From contig JAEQMT010000055.1 of assembly GCA_016722945.1 (NCBI GenBank), positions 1 through 50,911 on the forward strand: a stretch of DNA of 50,911 nucleotides, given 5' to 3'. The notes under the pieces were generated by a model that made no database searches, was not told where the DNA came from, and saw only the letters and a program-made list of their open reading frames with translations. The translations under genes and the position numbers were made by a program. Positions 1-9,708 of the stretch are shown here, piece after piece. Numbering within the stretch: the first letter of the stretch is position 1; every line of letters begins with the position of its first letter. The DNA comes from Desulfofustis sp. PB-SRB1. Its GTDB lineage: Bacteria > Desulfobacterota > Desulfobulbia > Desulfobulbales > Desulfocapsaceae.

Positions 1-2
1 TG

Positions 3-338
3 TGGCGCCACACCCCCAGCAAATGGCGCAAAAAACAGTGCGCCCCGGGCCAGTGGCGCAAAGTGGAGCGGGTTGTTGAAATACTGGCCATGCACCATGA
101 AGATATTGTCCGGATCAGTGAACCCGAACAAGCGCGTATTGCCCAGATAGAATCGCTGGAAGATTGGGGCCAATGGCAAAGCGCCGGTATCACGATAGCC
201 GCTCTGACCCTGCCGGCGGCGCGGATTGTTGAAAAAAAATTCAGGAAATGGGGGTGTGATATGAAAAAGGCAAAACCCGCCAAAAAGAAGGCCTTTAAAG
301 AACTCCGCAAACACCTCAGCACCCTCCAGCGCAGCTGA
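3..338 (+). CDS. Unidentified protein, 3' end (5' end off the window)
   Basis: The reading frame is open from the first bases of the window to a TGA at 336-338, so this is probably the C-terminal part of a longer gene; a GTG at 63 and an ATG at 90 are possible internal starts but neither has a good ribosome-binding site. The visible tail has about 110 residues and ends in a lysine-rich stretch (KKAKPAKKKAFKELRKH). I do not recognise the family. It runs in the same direction as the Csx20-like gene that begins 44 bp later, so it may belong to the same CRISPR-accessory operon. That role is inferred from position only. Confidence 0.4.
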   Translation, partial: WRHTPSKWRKKQCAPGQWRKVERVVEILAMHHEDIVRISEPEQARIAQIESLEDWGQWQSAGITIAALTLPAARIVEKKFRKWGCDMKKAKPAKKKAFKELRKHLSTLQRS

Positions 339-382
339 GTGCCGGTTGCCGCCCGGTGCTATTTTGATACCTGCGTGAAACC

Positions 383-790
383 GTGCCCGCACCGCTGCCC
401 ACACCGGCGCTGTACCTTTTGTTCAATCACCGTCTAACTGTTGCCCAAGATCGTGATGCCCGGCAGACCCTAGGAGTTGAGAAAATTGTTGCGCCGCCCG
501 ACCATATCCGGCGCCTCTGGGCGCAGATTCCACCAGAGGTGGACGACCCGGCCACTTTTTTGGCGCCGGTTCTGCAGTGGCTGACGGACGCCCCCCGACG
601 CGGCGACTACCTATTGGTCCAAGGGGATTTCGGCGCAACCTGTTTGGTGGTCAAGAGGGCGTTATTGCGGGGCATTATCCCGGTGTATTCTACCACCAGA
701 CGGGAGGCGGTCGAACACCGATATCCTGATGGCCGCATTGAGCTTCAACATACATTCTGTCATGTGCGCTATCGCCGTTACTCACAGTAA
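383..790 (+). CDS. csx20: Csx20-like CRISPR-associated protein (predicted ring nuclease)
   Basis: A 135-residue protein starting at a GTG; the first nine codons may not be translated, because the family pattern begins at LYLLFNH. It shows the features I associate with Csx20: an N-terminal LFNHxLT strand-turn, a conserved 'LGV..I..PP......W..IPP' stretch, and the motif GDYLLVQGDFGAT followed by PVYSTTRREAVE. Csx20 belongs to the CARF-related families predicted to degrade cyclic oligoadenylate, the second messenger made by Cas10 in type III CRISPR systems, which would switch off the ancillary nucleases. Its place directly before the CRISPR leader supports that role and points to a type III effector operon upstream of the window. 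The assignment is from remembered motifs, not from a search. Confidence 0.72.
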   Translation: MPAPLPTPALYLLFNHRLTVAQDRDARQTLGVEKIVAPPDHIRRLWAQIPPEVDDPATFLAPVLQWLTDAPRRGDYLLVQGDFGATCLVVKRALLRGIIPVYSTTRREAVEHRYPDGRIELQHTFCHVRYRRYSQ

Positions 791-1044
791 AAAGAGCAGC
801 CCGGCAAAGCCGCCGACCACAGCGCATCTCACCTGCATTGAAATAACTATTCGTATCTACTGGTATGTAATGATATTCTTAAGCGCAGGTTGGCAAAATT
901 CAGAAAATCATCTGTTTGCAGACGATTACAAAGTAATCAAAACAAACAAAAGGAGGGACCAACGATGTTTACGCACCCATACCAGCCAGGTCGGCGCTTT
1001 ACCGGCAGGAACCCCTCTGCCGGCGCCGCTGTGCGGGAGCCGCT
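791..1044 (+). promoter_or_regulatory. CRISPR leader region
   Basis: This 254-bp stretch separates the csx20-like gene from the first repeat. Its middle (about 840-955) is A/T-rich, as expected of a leader that carries the array promoter and the integration-recruiting sites; the last 80 bp are GC-rich. Leader identity is inferred from array polarity: repeats at the opposite end are degenerate, so new spacers should enter here. I could not fix a convincing -35/-10 pair. An AGGAGGG sequence at 951-957 precedes a short reading frame that runs into repeat 1. Confidence 0.6.
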
Positions 1045-1060
1045 GAATGAAGAGACCTGA
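965..1060 (+). CDS. Short leader ORF (31 codons) ending inside the first CRISPR repeat
   Basis: An ATG at 965 lies 7 nt after a near-perfect Shine-Dalgarno sequence (AGGAGGG, 951-957). The frame runs 31 codons through the GC-rich end of the leader and stops at a TGA formed by bases 14-16 of repeat 1. The peptide is rich in Arg, Gly and Pro and resembles nothing I know. It may be a translated leader peptide, the stump of a gene that once occupied this site, or chance. The strong ribosome-binding site is the only positive evidence. Confidence 0.25.
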   Translation: MFTHPYQPGRRFTGRNPSAGAAVREPLNEET

Positions 1061-1788
1061 ACTACAAAGGGATTACGACCCCGGTATATCAAAGAACAAC
1101 CTACTTCTACTTAATCTGAGAATGAAGAGACCTGAACTACAAAGGGATTACGACACGATTTTTCTTGCCATGATATCACCTTATTAGGTTTTTAGAATGA
1201 AGAGACCTGAACTACAAAGGGATTACGACGTTACTTCTCATCATGGCATCAACCCACCATTTACAAGAATGAAGAGACCTGAACTACAAAGGGATTACGA
1301 CGTTTCCAGCGGAATCCCCATTTGTTTCGCGAGATTCTCGGCGAATGAAGAGACCTGAACTACAAAGGGATTACGACCGTGTTTGAGTGGATGTTTATTT
1401 TCTATACCTATATAGAATGAAGAGACCTGAACTACAAAGGGATTACGACCCCGAATGTTGGCGGGTATGGTCAAAGCAAGGTCGAATGAAGAGACCTGAA
1501 CTACAAAGGGATTACGACTGATGATTCGCATTATTTCCACCACAATTTGGAGAATGAAGAGACCTGAACTACAAAGGGATTACGACACAAGTAGGCCCGT
1601 TACCTACTTGTCCATTGAGTAGGCCGAATGAAGAGACCTGAACTACAAAGGGATTACGACGCTTATCATTAACGCGCGGTTTACCTTTTGCTACCGGTGA
1701 ATGAAGAGACCTGAACTACAAAGGGATTACGACAGCAACGGTACTAGCTGTTTTCATGGCTTTATTTACTAGAATGAAGAGACCTGAA
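1045..1788 (+). CRISPR. CRISPR array, segment A (leader-proximal; repeats 1-10 plus left part of repeat 11)
   Basis: Repeat unit of 35 nt, beginning GAATGAAGAGACC and ending GGGATTACGAC. Full repeats start at 1045, 1120, 1195, 1267, 1343, 1415, 1484, 1552, 1626 and 1699; the eleventh starts at 1772 and is interrupted after 17 nt by an IS at 1789. Spacers are 33-41 nt. The last 8 nt of the repeat, ATTACGAC, resemble the 8-nt 5' crRNA tag typical of type III systems, which sets the transcription direction as plus. The repeat shows no strong hairpin. This is the only segment still joined to the leader. Confidence 0.97.
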
Positions 1789-3754
1789 CTTGGGTTTGCG
1801 GTCTGTAAGTACATGAATCACCGCAAACCATTGCTGTTGGTGGTTATGCGATGCATAGCAAGATTCGGCGTGTGTCTACAAATTCAAGCTGTTTTTTCCG
1901 CGTGTATGAGCTGCTTTGGTACCTTTATCTTTAATGATTTTAATATGTTTCTTGCCTCTGTTGTCACTTCGTTGCGCATAAGCACACGATACTTTAAATC
2001 AAAAAATTCTGTGATCTGCAGTGTCTCCAAATTTCGCTGGATATGGTGCCACGACATGCCGCAGGTCATTTCAGCGATCCGTTCGATAAGCAAGGCCAGT
2101 ACGCAAATTTTGACATGACTCACAATCCTTCGGGAGGCCCAGTGGTACATCGGCACCATCTTTATCTGGGTACGTTTCAACGAGCGGAAACAACGCTCGA
2201 TCACCATCAGACTCTTGTAACCGCACGCCGCATCCTCGAGACTAATGGTATCGTCGTTGGTTTCAATTACCCATTTTCCATCATACTTTGCCGCCTTACC
2301 AACGGCAGCCCGGTCAATACGAATGAGGCCACCTTTGGTGGTTCGCAGATATTTCTTGAAACGGCGTGATGCCAACAATTCAATAGCCCACTGGGCAGTT
2401 GCTGAGTGATCCTTGTGCGTGGCCAACTCAGCTTCAAGCAGCTCGATTATTAGCTGTCTGTGGCTCCGCTGCCTTTGCGCTTGTTTGGGGTTATAACAGA
2501 GGATGTAACGCCTCCGCCTCTCACCATCGCCGACGATGATCTCCTTGGCATAGAGGTTATCCTTAAATTTGGTGTAGCGGCCACGTTTACTGAGAACCTT
2601 CAAATTGATTTCAGAGATACTGGCCATACGACAGGCCAGAAGATATTTCCCACAAGCTTTGGCCAGTTCAACGCGGTTATCTTCGGAGTTCATCCCCGCA
2701 TCGGCGACAAACATTGCCCGACCCAAGTTCCAGCCTCTGAGATCGGCGCGAACTTTTTCTACCGTTGTGACATCGGCGGTATTACCCGGCAACACCCAAC
2801 TACGCACCGGGATACCATCGCGGGTCACCGCCAGAGCAACGACGACCTGCGGTGCCCAACCGCCTTCTTTACAACGGCCAAATTTACGTAATGTGGCGTT
2901 GGGGTCGGCTTCAGAATGGTCTTCAGCATCGACCTGGAAAGAAGCGGTCGTCGTATCGTAAAAGATCAGATCGACCTCCAGGTTGAAAAGGTTGGCCGTG
3001 TTGAAAAACACGGTTTGTTCAATGGTATCGATATTGGCGTGAAGCAGGTCCATCGCTTCATACATATGCCTGAGCCTGAGGCTTGCACAAGAAGGCAGGT
3101 AGACGGTGGACAGCCAGCGGTCCCATACCCCGAGTTTGGATTCGGGGTCACATAATCGGTTAGCGACCATGGCCAGAATTGCTCGTTCGTAAGGAACTTG
3201 ACTACCGGTTGCCTGTTCAATACTATTGAGCGTCTTTTTCAAACCGAGCCGTTCCCATAGGGTCTCAATGACCAACGGGCACCCCAGAGCAAACGTTTGC
3301 TTGATCTTCAGATCAGGCGGTATACCTATTGCTTCTCCCTCTGGTAGCAACACGTCTTCAGCCAATGGATCAGAGATATGCAACCCACAGACCCTGGCGA
3401 TAGATCGACACAGTCGTACCAGTTCAAGACGGTCAAGTTGGTCGGCTCTACCAAAGTTATGGATGATTTTGGCGACCGGTTTGCGAGTCTTTGGATGGCG
3501 CTCGTTGTGGGCAATCTGAAAGTACTCGACGACCGAGCCATCTTTGTTGGTGCGTTTTGTTGTTCTCAGGTACATGCTTACGTAAATAGCATGTATAGAC
3601 AGCTAATGCAAGGAAATAAATACAATTCGTGTGCCTACATATTTCAGCTCACACCTGACATTTGGCTCGATATATGTTGTTGAAATTTAGCGATTTTGAC
3701 TTATCTAATGGAGTGAATTCGACCGATTTTGTGCCTACTGACCGCAAACCCAAG
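1789..3754. mobile_element. IS1634-like insertion sequence inside CRISPR repeat 11
   Basis: The element is 1,966 bp with perfect 15-bp terminal inverted repeats (CTTGGGTTTGCGGTC at the left end and its complement at the right). It is flanked by a 5-bp direct duplication, CTGAA, at 1784-1788 and 3755-3759, both derived from the CRISPR repeat; removing the IS and one CTGAA restores an intact 35-nt repeat. The 5-bp duplication and the single large DDE transposase fit the IS1634 family. The intact inverted repeats and transposase suggest a recent insertion. Confidence 0.92.
1884..3575 (-). CDS. IS1634-family transposase
   Basis: A 563-residue DDE transposase that appears full length. The N-terminus (MYLRTTKRTNKDGSVVEYFQ) and the core 'DLIFYDTTTASFQV ... 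FVADAGMNSEDN' are typical of IS1634-type enzymes. The catalytic aspartates are probably those in FYDTTT and VADAG, and the glutamate the one in VIERCFRSLKRT near the C-terminus. It acts on the ends of its own element and lies antisense to the CRISPR array. No frameshift or internal stop is seen. Confidence 0.9.
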   Translation of the reverse strand: MYLRTTKRTNKDGSVVEYFQIAHNERHPKTRKPVAKIIHNFGRADQLDRLELVRLCRSIARVCGLHISDPLAEDVLLPEGEAIGIPPDLKIKQTFALGCPLVIETLWERLGLKKTLNSIEQATGSQVPYERAILAMVANRLCDPESKLGVWDRWLSTVYLPSCASLRLRHMYEAMDLLHANIDTIEQTVFFNTANLFNLEVDLIFYDTTTASFQVDAEDHSEADPNATLRKFGRCKEGGWAPQVVVALAVTRDGIPVRSWVLPGNTADVTTVEKVRADLRGWNLGRAMFVADAGMNSEDNRVELAKACGKYLLACRMASISEINLKVLSKRGRYTKFKDNLYAKEIIVGDGERRRRYILCYNPKQAQRQRSHRQLIIELLEAELATHKDHSATAQWAIELLASRRFKKYLRTTKGGLIRIDRAAVGKAAKYDGKWVIETNDDTISLEDAACGYKSLMVIERCFRSLKRTQIKMVPMYHWASRRIVSHVKICVLALLIERIAEMTCGMSWHHIQRNLETLQITEFFDLKYRVLMRNEVTTEARNILKSLKIKVPKQLIHAEKTA

Positions 3755-6700
3755 CTGAACTACAAAGGGATTACGACACGTTACGCTGACGCTGCTACGT
3801 TACGCTGACGCTGCTAGAATGAAGAGACCTGAACTACAAAGGGATTACGACTGTCATAATACACCTCATTTATTGTGCCCTTAATTGGGAATGAAGAGAC
3901 CTGAACTACAAAGGGATTACGACCTTTTCAAGGAACCTAATGAATAGATCATAACCAATCTGAATGAAGAGACCTGAACTACAAAGGGATTACGACCAAG
4001 TTTGGCCCCATCATCATTGAACGTTTCCCATTCGGGAATGAAGAGACCTGAACTACAAAGGGATTACGACGTTCACAGACAACTGTTGTGAGTTGTCTTT
4101 GAGTAGCCTTCGAATGAAGAGACCTGAACTACAAAGGGATTACGACTGTATTCTACAAATGAATGGTTTTCATCTTGCCACAAACGGAATGAAGAGACCT
4201 GAACTACAAAGGGATTACGACCCTTGGACCAAATCTGTATCAAGCGCCCAAGCCGTTGAATGAAGAGACCTGAACTACAAAGGGATTACGACCCGAGGAT
4301 GCTTCTTTATTCTTTTCCCGCCCTAACATGAATGAAGAGACCTGAACTACAAAGGGATTACGACCCCTTAATTGGGCGGTGGCGCATTATTGCACCATAT
4401 ACGAGAATGAAGAGACCTGAACTACAAAGGGATTACGACGTGATATCTTTAACCGGGATGCTTAATCTCATTTTTTTTCTCGAATGAAGAGACCTGAACT
4501 ACAAAGGGATTACGACGGATTCTGGTTCGCTTGTTCTTGGTCATGATGGTAGTGGAATGAAGAGACCTGAACTACAAAGGGATTACGACGCTGCCGCTAC
4601 GCTGCCGCTGTACGCTGCCGCTGTACGCGAATGAAGAGACCTGAACTACAAAGGGATTACGACTTAGTGACGCCGTGTTTTTTAGTTGCGGCAATACTTC
4701 AGGAATGAAGAGACCTGAACTACAAAGGGATTACGACAAGAACTAGGAGGACCACGTGCTATTAAAGTTGATCTTCCGAATGAAGAGACCTGAACTACAA
4801 AGGGATTACGACTTTGTGTTTTTCATTTACCATTCCCCCATGTTTGCACGAGAATGAAGAGACCTGAACTACAAAGGGATTACGACTTGAATAATGCAAT
4901 GACCTTTTCTTCGGTAATACTTTGAATGAAGAGACCTGAACTACAAAGGGATTACGACTATTCATGATGCGGCTTGCCCTTTCTGCCGGAAGATCAGAGA
5001 ATGAAGAGACCTGAACTACAAAGGGATTACGACCTTTGGTTGCCAACATGATTTAATACTTGATATATAGAATGAAGAGACCTGAACTACAAAGGGATTA
5101 CGACTCCCTGCCATGGGTAGCCATTAAACGTCGTAATGTCAGGAATGAAGAGACCTGAACTACAAAGGGATTACGACTAAGTGTCATGCCTTCCCCATTT
5201 CCTGTTTAGTTAGGGAATGAAGAGACCTGAACTACAAAGGGATTACGACTGTATTTTTCCCACGCAGCTTGACGGTCTTTGGGATCGGGAATGAAGAGAC
5301 CTGAACTACAAAGGGATTACGACGTCATATCGCGCCCAGGTATTTGTCCCACGCCTCGTGGTGAATGAAGAGACCTGAACTACAAAGGGATTACGACGTG
5401 CTAAATTCTGTAACCATCAATCACGAGGATCGCCGAATGAAGAGACCTGAACTACAAAGGGATTACGACTTTTAGTTTTGCACTTTTTAGCTCCATCTGC
5501 TGCGGAAGAATGAAGAGACCTGAACTACAAAGGGATTACGACACGACGCCTTTGCAATTTCTTCTGGTGGTATAAGTTCACCGAATGAAGAGACCTGAAC
5601 TACAAAGGGATTACGACGAGACAACTCAGTGTTATCAAGCTGTCGCTAGTATAAAAAGAATGAAGAGACCTGAACTACAAAGGGATTACGACGGGTTTTT
5701 TCGAGGGCTTTATTGCCCTCATCATTTACCTGAATGAAGAGACCTGAACTACAAAGGGATTACGACGCTATGTCAACATCTTCGTCTTCATTGCATCTGA
5801 TTGAATGAAGAGACCTGAACTACAAAGGGATTACGACGAGAGCATTTTATCCTCCCTTAGTTTACCCGGCCCACCAGGAATGAAGAGACCTGAACTACAA
5901 AGGGATTACGACCGTTCGTGATCGATCAGGTGGCGGTCTATCACCAGCGAATGAAGAGACCTGAACTACAAAGGGATTACGACGGGTGTATGGTTAGCGT
6001 AACCAAGATCACGGGCCAGAATGAAGAGACCTGAACTACAAAGGGATTACGACACGGCTTTTCTATCGCCATTTCCATGGATTAACCCCCTGAATGAAGA
6101 GACCTGAACTACAAAGGGATTACGACCCGTGTAACCATCCCATTTTTATCCTCCTTTTTAGTTTAGAATGAAGAGACCTGAACTACAAAGGGATTACGAC
6201 CCGGCAATTCACCTTCTTTATCATCATCAACATAATTGAGGAATGAAGAGACCTGAACTACAAAGGGATTACGACGTAATTATGGAAAAAACTACTTTCC
6301 CGTGTAGGAACTAAGAATGAAGAGACCTGAACTACAAAGGGATTACGACCTCGAGTCTGTGGGGTCGGCATAGCACCGGCACCCGCCAGAATGAAGAGAC
6401 CTGAACTACAAAGGGATTACGACCTTTTGCTGTTGCGCATTCAGCGTTCTGAATTCATAGAATGAAGAGACCTGAACTACAAAGGGATTACGACCTAATG
6501 CATTCATATACTCATGTACTATCTAGCGAATGAAGAGACCTGAACTACAAAGGGATTACGACGTTCTCAGTGTTATCAGTGATAAACTGAGTCACTGAGG
6601 AATGAAGAGACCTGAACTACAAAGGGATTACGACCTACACTCAGAGATAATCTAGCTTCTCTTTGTTTTCGAATGAAGAGACCTGAACTACAAAGGGATT

Positions 6701-6792
6701 ACGACGTTCATGAAAATCATCCCCCCTAAATTTTCATTGTTAACGAATGAAGAGACCTGAACTACAAAGGGATTACGACGGCTTGGTAGCGG
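3755..6792 (+). CRISPR. CRISPR array, segment B (right part of repeat 11, repeats 12-52)
   Basis: The segment begins with the last 23 nt of repeat 11 (including the duplicated CTGAA) and holds 41 complete repeats, from 3817 to the one starting at 6745, with spacers of 33-43 nt. It ends with the first 13 nt of a spacer (6780-6792) that is cut by the next transposon. Repeats are essentially invariant. Two spacers consist of internal tandem repeats: 3778-3816 is a perfect 19-bp duplication, and 4590-4628 repeats a 13-mer. Cut off from the leader by the IS, it can be transcribed only by read-through or from a promoter in the IS. Confidence 0.97.
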
Positions 6793-6916
6793 TGTTGAAT
6801 CCCAGATTATCTAAAATAAAACCAGCCTTTTTTGTCAGAATCTGTTAGCAGTGGGTGGTGACACTGCAGATTATCTTGAATTCTCGTAACGTTATTGTAC
6901 ACCCCTCGTGAGTGGT

Positions 6917-6950
6917 GGCTGCCGGGGCCGTGGACACGGCCCCGGCAGCC
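6917..6950. other. Strong GC-rich hairpin upstream of transposon genes
   Basis: A perfect 15-bp inverted repeat (GGCTGCCGGGGCCGT and its complement) surrounds a 4-nt loop, GGAC. It lies just before the first transposon gene and lacks a T-tract, so it is not a classical terminator. It could block read-through from the CRISPR array into the transposase operon or hide a ribosome-binding site. Confidence 0.6.
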
Positions 6951-6989
6951 CTCCAGGCAGGAAACCTACTTCCTGAAAGGAGTTGCCTT

Positions 6990-7496
6990 GTGGTACTGTT
7001 TGTTGCCGCATCCGTCAAGGAAATTGCTCGTCTCGGCACCGCCTACCCCTGGAATAAACCATCGTGCTGTCCCCGGTGCGGTGGACGGTTGTGGTGGCAT
7101 GGATTTGTTGTCGCCTGGTTTAGCTGCTTTTCTCATTGTGTCTATCTTCGACGTCTGTTCTGTTCGCAGTGCCGCGCCGTTCATCGGTTGAAACCACGGG
7201 GATATTGGCCCCGGTATCGCAGTTCCAGTGCTGAGATCCAGCAGGCAATTACCCACCGACAGAGCACAAAACGCTGGCGGCCCGATCTGCCGCGTTCGCG
7301 CCAACGCCAGTGGTGGCGTCGGCTAGGTCGGATGATTCGGCTGGTCTTCGGGATGTCCGCTCAGCTTACCCACCGGGAAGGATTCACTCGACTCATTGCA
7401 CGAAACATCATCCCGGTTACCCAAGCAATACACCATGACAATCGACACATCCATGACCCACCCTACCGTATTGTAGCTCTGCCCGGCGGCCTCTGA
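6990..7496 (+). CDS. Transposon-associated zinc-ribbon protein (DUF6431-like)
   Basis: I place the start at the GTG at 6990 because AAGGAG ends 7 nt before it; an upstream in-frame ATG at 6912 falls before the hairpin. The 168-residue product has a zinc-ribbon: CCPRCGG, then CSQC about 30 residues later. A basic, tryptophan-rich segment follows (KRWRPDLPRSRQRQWWRR). Small zinc-ribbon proteins of this kind often precede the transposase and ATPase in such elements and may help recognise ends or targets, though their function is unproven. The C-terminal 30 residues look weakly conserved. Confidence 0.6.
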   Translation: MVLFVAASVKEIARLGTAYPWNKPSCCPRCGGRLWWHGFVVAWFSCFSHCVYLRRLFCSQCRAVHRLKPRGYWPRYRSSSAEIQQAITHRQSTKRWRPDLPRSRQRQWWRRLGRMIRLVFGMSAQLTHREGFTRLIARNIIPVTQAIHHDNRHIHDPPYRIVALPGGL

Positions 7497-7560
7497 GCAT
7501 GGTATCGGCAGACAGACTCGGATAACCCGACTCTGATACCCCATACCCAGGAGGACGCCC

Positions 7561-8880
7561 ATGGAAGACGAAGCCTTGCGTACCGAAGTTGCCCTGTTTC
7601 GCTTCGGAGTCATCAGCGAGTTGGTTGCATCACGACTCGAACCCGGTGAGTTGACCGAACTCATCTATCAAAAAAGTGAGCAGCACTGGAACATCCCCGG
7701 CTCTCATCGCACCCGGGTGTCGGCGGCCACCGTCAGGCGCTGGCTGCGACTCTATGAGCGGGGCGGCCGCGAGCTCAGTGCCTTGATGCCGGCCAGGCGG
7801 TGCGACCGGGGATGCTCTCGCACGGTCGATGATGAGACTCGCGGCGCCCTGATCCGGTTGCGCAAAGAACAACCAGGCTGGCCGGTCTGGCGGCTGGTGC
7901 AAGCACTTGCTGAAAAACAAGTAATCACACCCGGCACGACGCTGAGTCTCTCCACCGCCTATCGCATCCTCACCCAGGAAAAGCTTGACAGCGCCGCTCT
8001 GCACAAGCGAGCCCCGGTGGATCGACGGCGTTACGAGGCCGAATTTCCCAACGATATCTGGCAATCAGATATCATGCACGGCCCCTTGGTAAAAGGCACC
8101 GGCAAGCGGCGCAAAGCATATCTGATCGCCATTCTTGACGATCATTCCCGGCTCATTACCCACGGCGAGTTCTTCTGTTCGGAAAAACTCGAATCCTGGC
8201 TCCAGGTCTTTCGCCAGGCCCTGCTTACCAGAGGACTGCCGCGTAAACTCTACGTGGACAACGGCGCCGCCTTTCGCTCACGCCATCTCGAACGAATCTG
8301 TGCCTCGCTCGGCATCGCCCTGATCCACAGCCGCCCCTATACCCCACAGGGGCGCGGCAAAATCGAGCGGTTCTTTCGCACCGTCAGATCCCGGTTTATC
8401 TCGCGCCTCGATGACCAACCCGACACCCTTGCTCAGCTCAATGACCGGTTCCAGCACTGGCTGGAAACGGACTATCTGCATCGGGTTCATTCGGTTACCG
8501 CGATGACCCCGTTCAACCGCTTTGCCGCTCATCTTGAAATGATTCGCGAAGCACCCGCTGAGCTTGCTGATCACTTCCGTAAAGAAGTGCGGCGCCGGGT
8601 CAGCAAAGACCGGGTCGTCACCATCGACGGACGACTCTTCGAAGCCCCGGTTCAATTGATCGGTGAACGGGTCACGCTCTTGTTCAACGATGATCGGCCG
8701 GAACGGGTCGAAATCTTCTGTAAGGGGCAGTCGTGTGGTCTGCTCAGGCCGGTTGATCTGGTGGTCAACACCCTGGTGAAACGAACCAAAAACGGCGGTG
8801 AAGAGATGCTCGCCAAGACCACGACATGCCGGCCGGGACGGCTGCCCTTTGATCCTGGCGCCGACGGAGGTGGATCATGA
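7561..8880 (+). CDS. DDE transposase (rve/Mu-type integrase core)
   Basis: A 439-residue protein with an N-terminal helix-turn-helix region (SAATVRRWLRLYERGG), an integrase core and a Mu-type C-terminal beta-barrel. The likely catalytic triad is the Asp in WQSDIMHG (about residue 169), the Asp in YVDNGAAF (about 232) and the Glu in GRGKIERFFRTV (about 267). A good ribosome-binding site (CAGGAGG) precedes the ATG. Its stop overlaps the start of the ATPase gene (ATGA), so the two are translationally coupled. This is the TnsB/TniA/MuA-like enzyme of the element. Confidence 0.85.
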   Translation: MEDEALRTEVALFRFGVISELVASRLEPGELTELIYQKSEQHWNIPGSHRTRVSAATVRRWLRLYERGGRELSALMPARRCDRGCSRTVDDETRGALIRLRKEQPGWPVWRLVQALAEKQVITPGTTLSLSTAYRILTQEKLDSAALHKRAPVDRRRYEAEFPNDIWQSDIMHGPLVKGTGKRRKAYLIAILDDHSRLITHGEFFCSEKLESWLQVFRQALLTRGLPRKLYVDNGAAFRSRHLERICASLGIALIHSRPYTPQGRGKIERFFRTVRSRFISRLDDQPDTLAQLNDRFQHWLETDYLHRVHSVTAMTPFNRFAAHLEMIREAPAELADHFRKEVRRRVSKDRVVTIDGRLFEAPVQLIGERVTLLFNDDRPERVEIFCKGQSCGLLRPVDLVVNTLVKRTKNGGEEMLAKTTTCRPGRLPFDPGADGGGS

Positions 8881-9680
8881 GCTATCGAAGTTTCTTCGGT
8901 CTCAGTGCGGAGCCCTTCAGGGCTGATCTCGCCCTTGAGCAGGTGCTCACCACCCCGGAATTGCTCGGCGTCCAGCAGCGCCTCGACTATGTCCTGCGCC
9001 TGGGCGCCATCATGCTCGTCACCGGCGAAGTCGGCGCCGGCAAATCAACCGCCGTGCGCTACAGCTGTGGAACGCTTCATCACTCTCGGTACAAGACCCT
9101 GTGGGTCACCGCTTCAGCCGGCTCTATTCTCGAACTCTACCGCCAGCTCCTGGCCGAGCTTGACATCGCTACCGCATCGTCCTCACGGGCCGTATTGACC
9201 CGGCTGATCAGAGCACAGATCGACAGCCTGGTCGCCGGTAAAAAGCAGCAACCCCTGCTGATTATCGATGAGGCCTCACTGCTGCGCCTCGATGTCTTTG
9301 CCGAGCTCCATACCATCACCCAGTTCGAAGCCGACTCCAAACCGTGGCTGCCCATGGTGCTGGCCGGCCAGAATAACCTGGCGGAAAACCTGCTCTACCG
9401 TACCGCCATACCGCTGGCTTCTCGCATTGTTGCCAGAAGTCATCTGCCGGCGGTCACCCGCCAGGCGATGGGTGAGTATCTGGACCATCATCTCACCATT
9501 GTCGGAATAAAAAACTCACCCTTTACCGAACAGGCGGTAACCGCCATTCATCAGGGCTCCGGCGGGCTCTTTCGCAAAGCCAACCATCTTGCCCGCGGCG
9601 CCATGATCGCCGCTGCCGCCGAAAAAACACAAGAGGTAACAGCGGAGCATGTTCGGTGTGCCGACTCGGAGCTGCTGTAA
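8877..9680 (+). CDS. ExeA-like AAA ATPase (TniB/MuB-type transposition helper)
   Basis: A 267-residue AAA+ ATPase starting MSYRSFFGLSAEPF, the hallmark N-terminus of the ExeA-like group. Walker A is GEVGAGKST (about residues 51-59) and Walker B is LLIIDEAS (about 129-136). In Mu/Tn7-type elements such ATPases choose target DNA and activate the transposase. Its start overlaps the transposase stop by 4 nt. Full length, with no lesions. Confidence 0.85.
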   Translation: MSYRSFFGLSAEPFRADLALEQVLTTPELLGVQQRLDYVLRLGAIMLVTGEVGAGKSTAVRYSCGTLHHSRYKTLWVTASAGSILELYRQLLAELDIATASSSRAVLTRLIRAQIDSLVAGKKQQPLLIIDEASLLRLDVFAELHTITQFEADSKPWLPMVLAGQNNLAENLLYRTAIPLASRIVARSHLPAVTRQAMGEYLDHHLTIVGIKNSPFTEQAVTAIHQGSGGLFRKANHLARGAMIAAAAEKTQEVTAEHVRCADSELL

Positions 9681-9708
9681 TTCAACCATCAAACACAAGG
9701 AGCACATC

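Noticed and set aside
1295-1543. Minus-strand reading frames across the CRISPR array (also near 4795-5049, 14212-14418, 14893-15075, 15186-15467)
   Set aside because: Their proteins repeat NPFVVQVSSF, which is just the translated repeat; they are not genes.
3852-4404. Shared CCCTTAATTGGG in spacers 3852-3888 and 4365-4404 as a further overlapping pair
   Set aside because: Only 12 nt and nearly palindromic, so chance or a common motif is as likely as overlapping protospacers.
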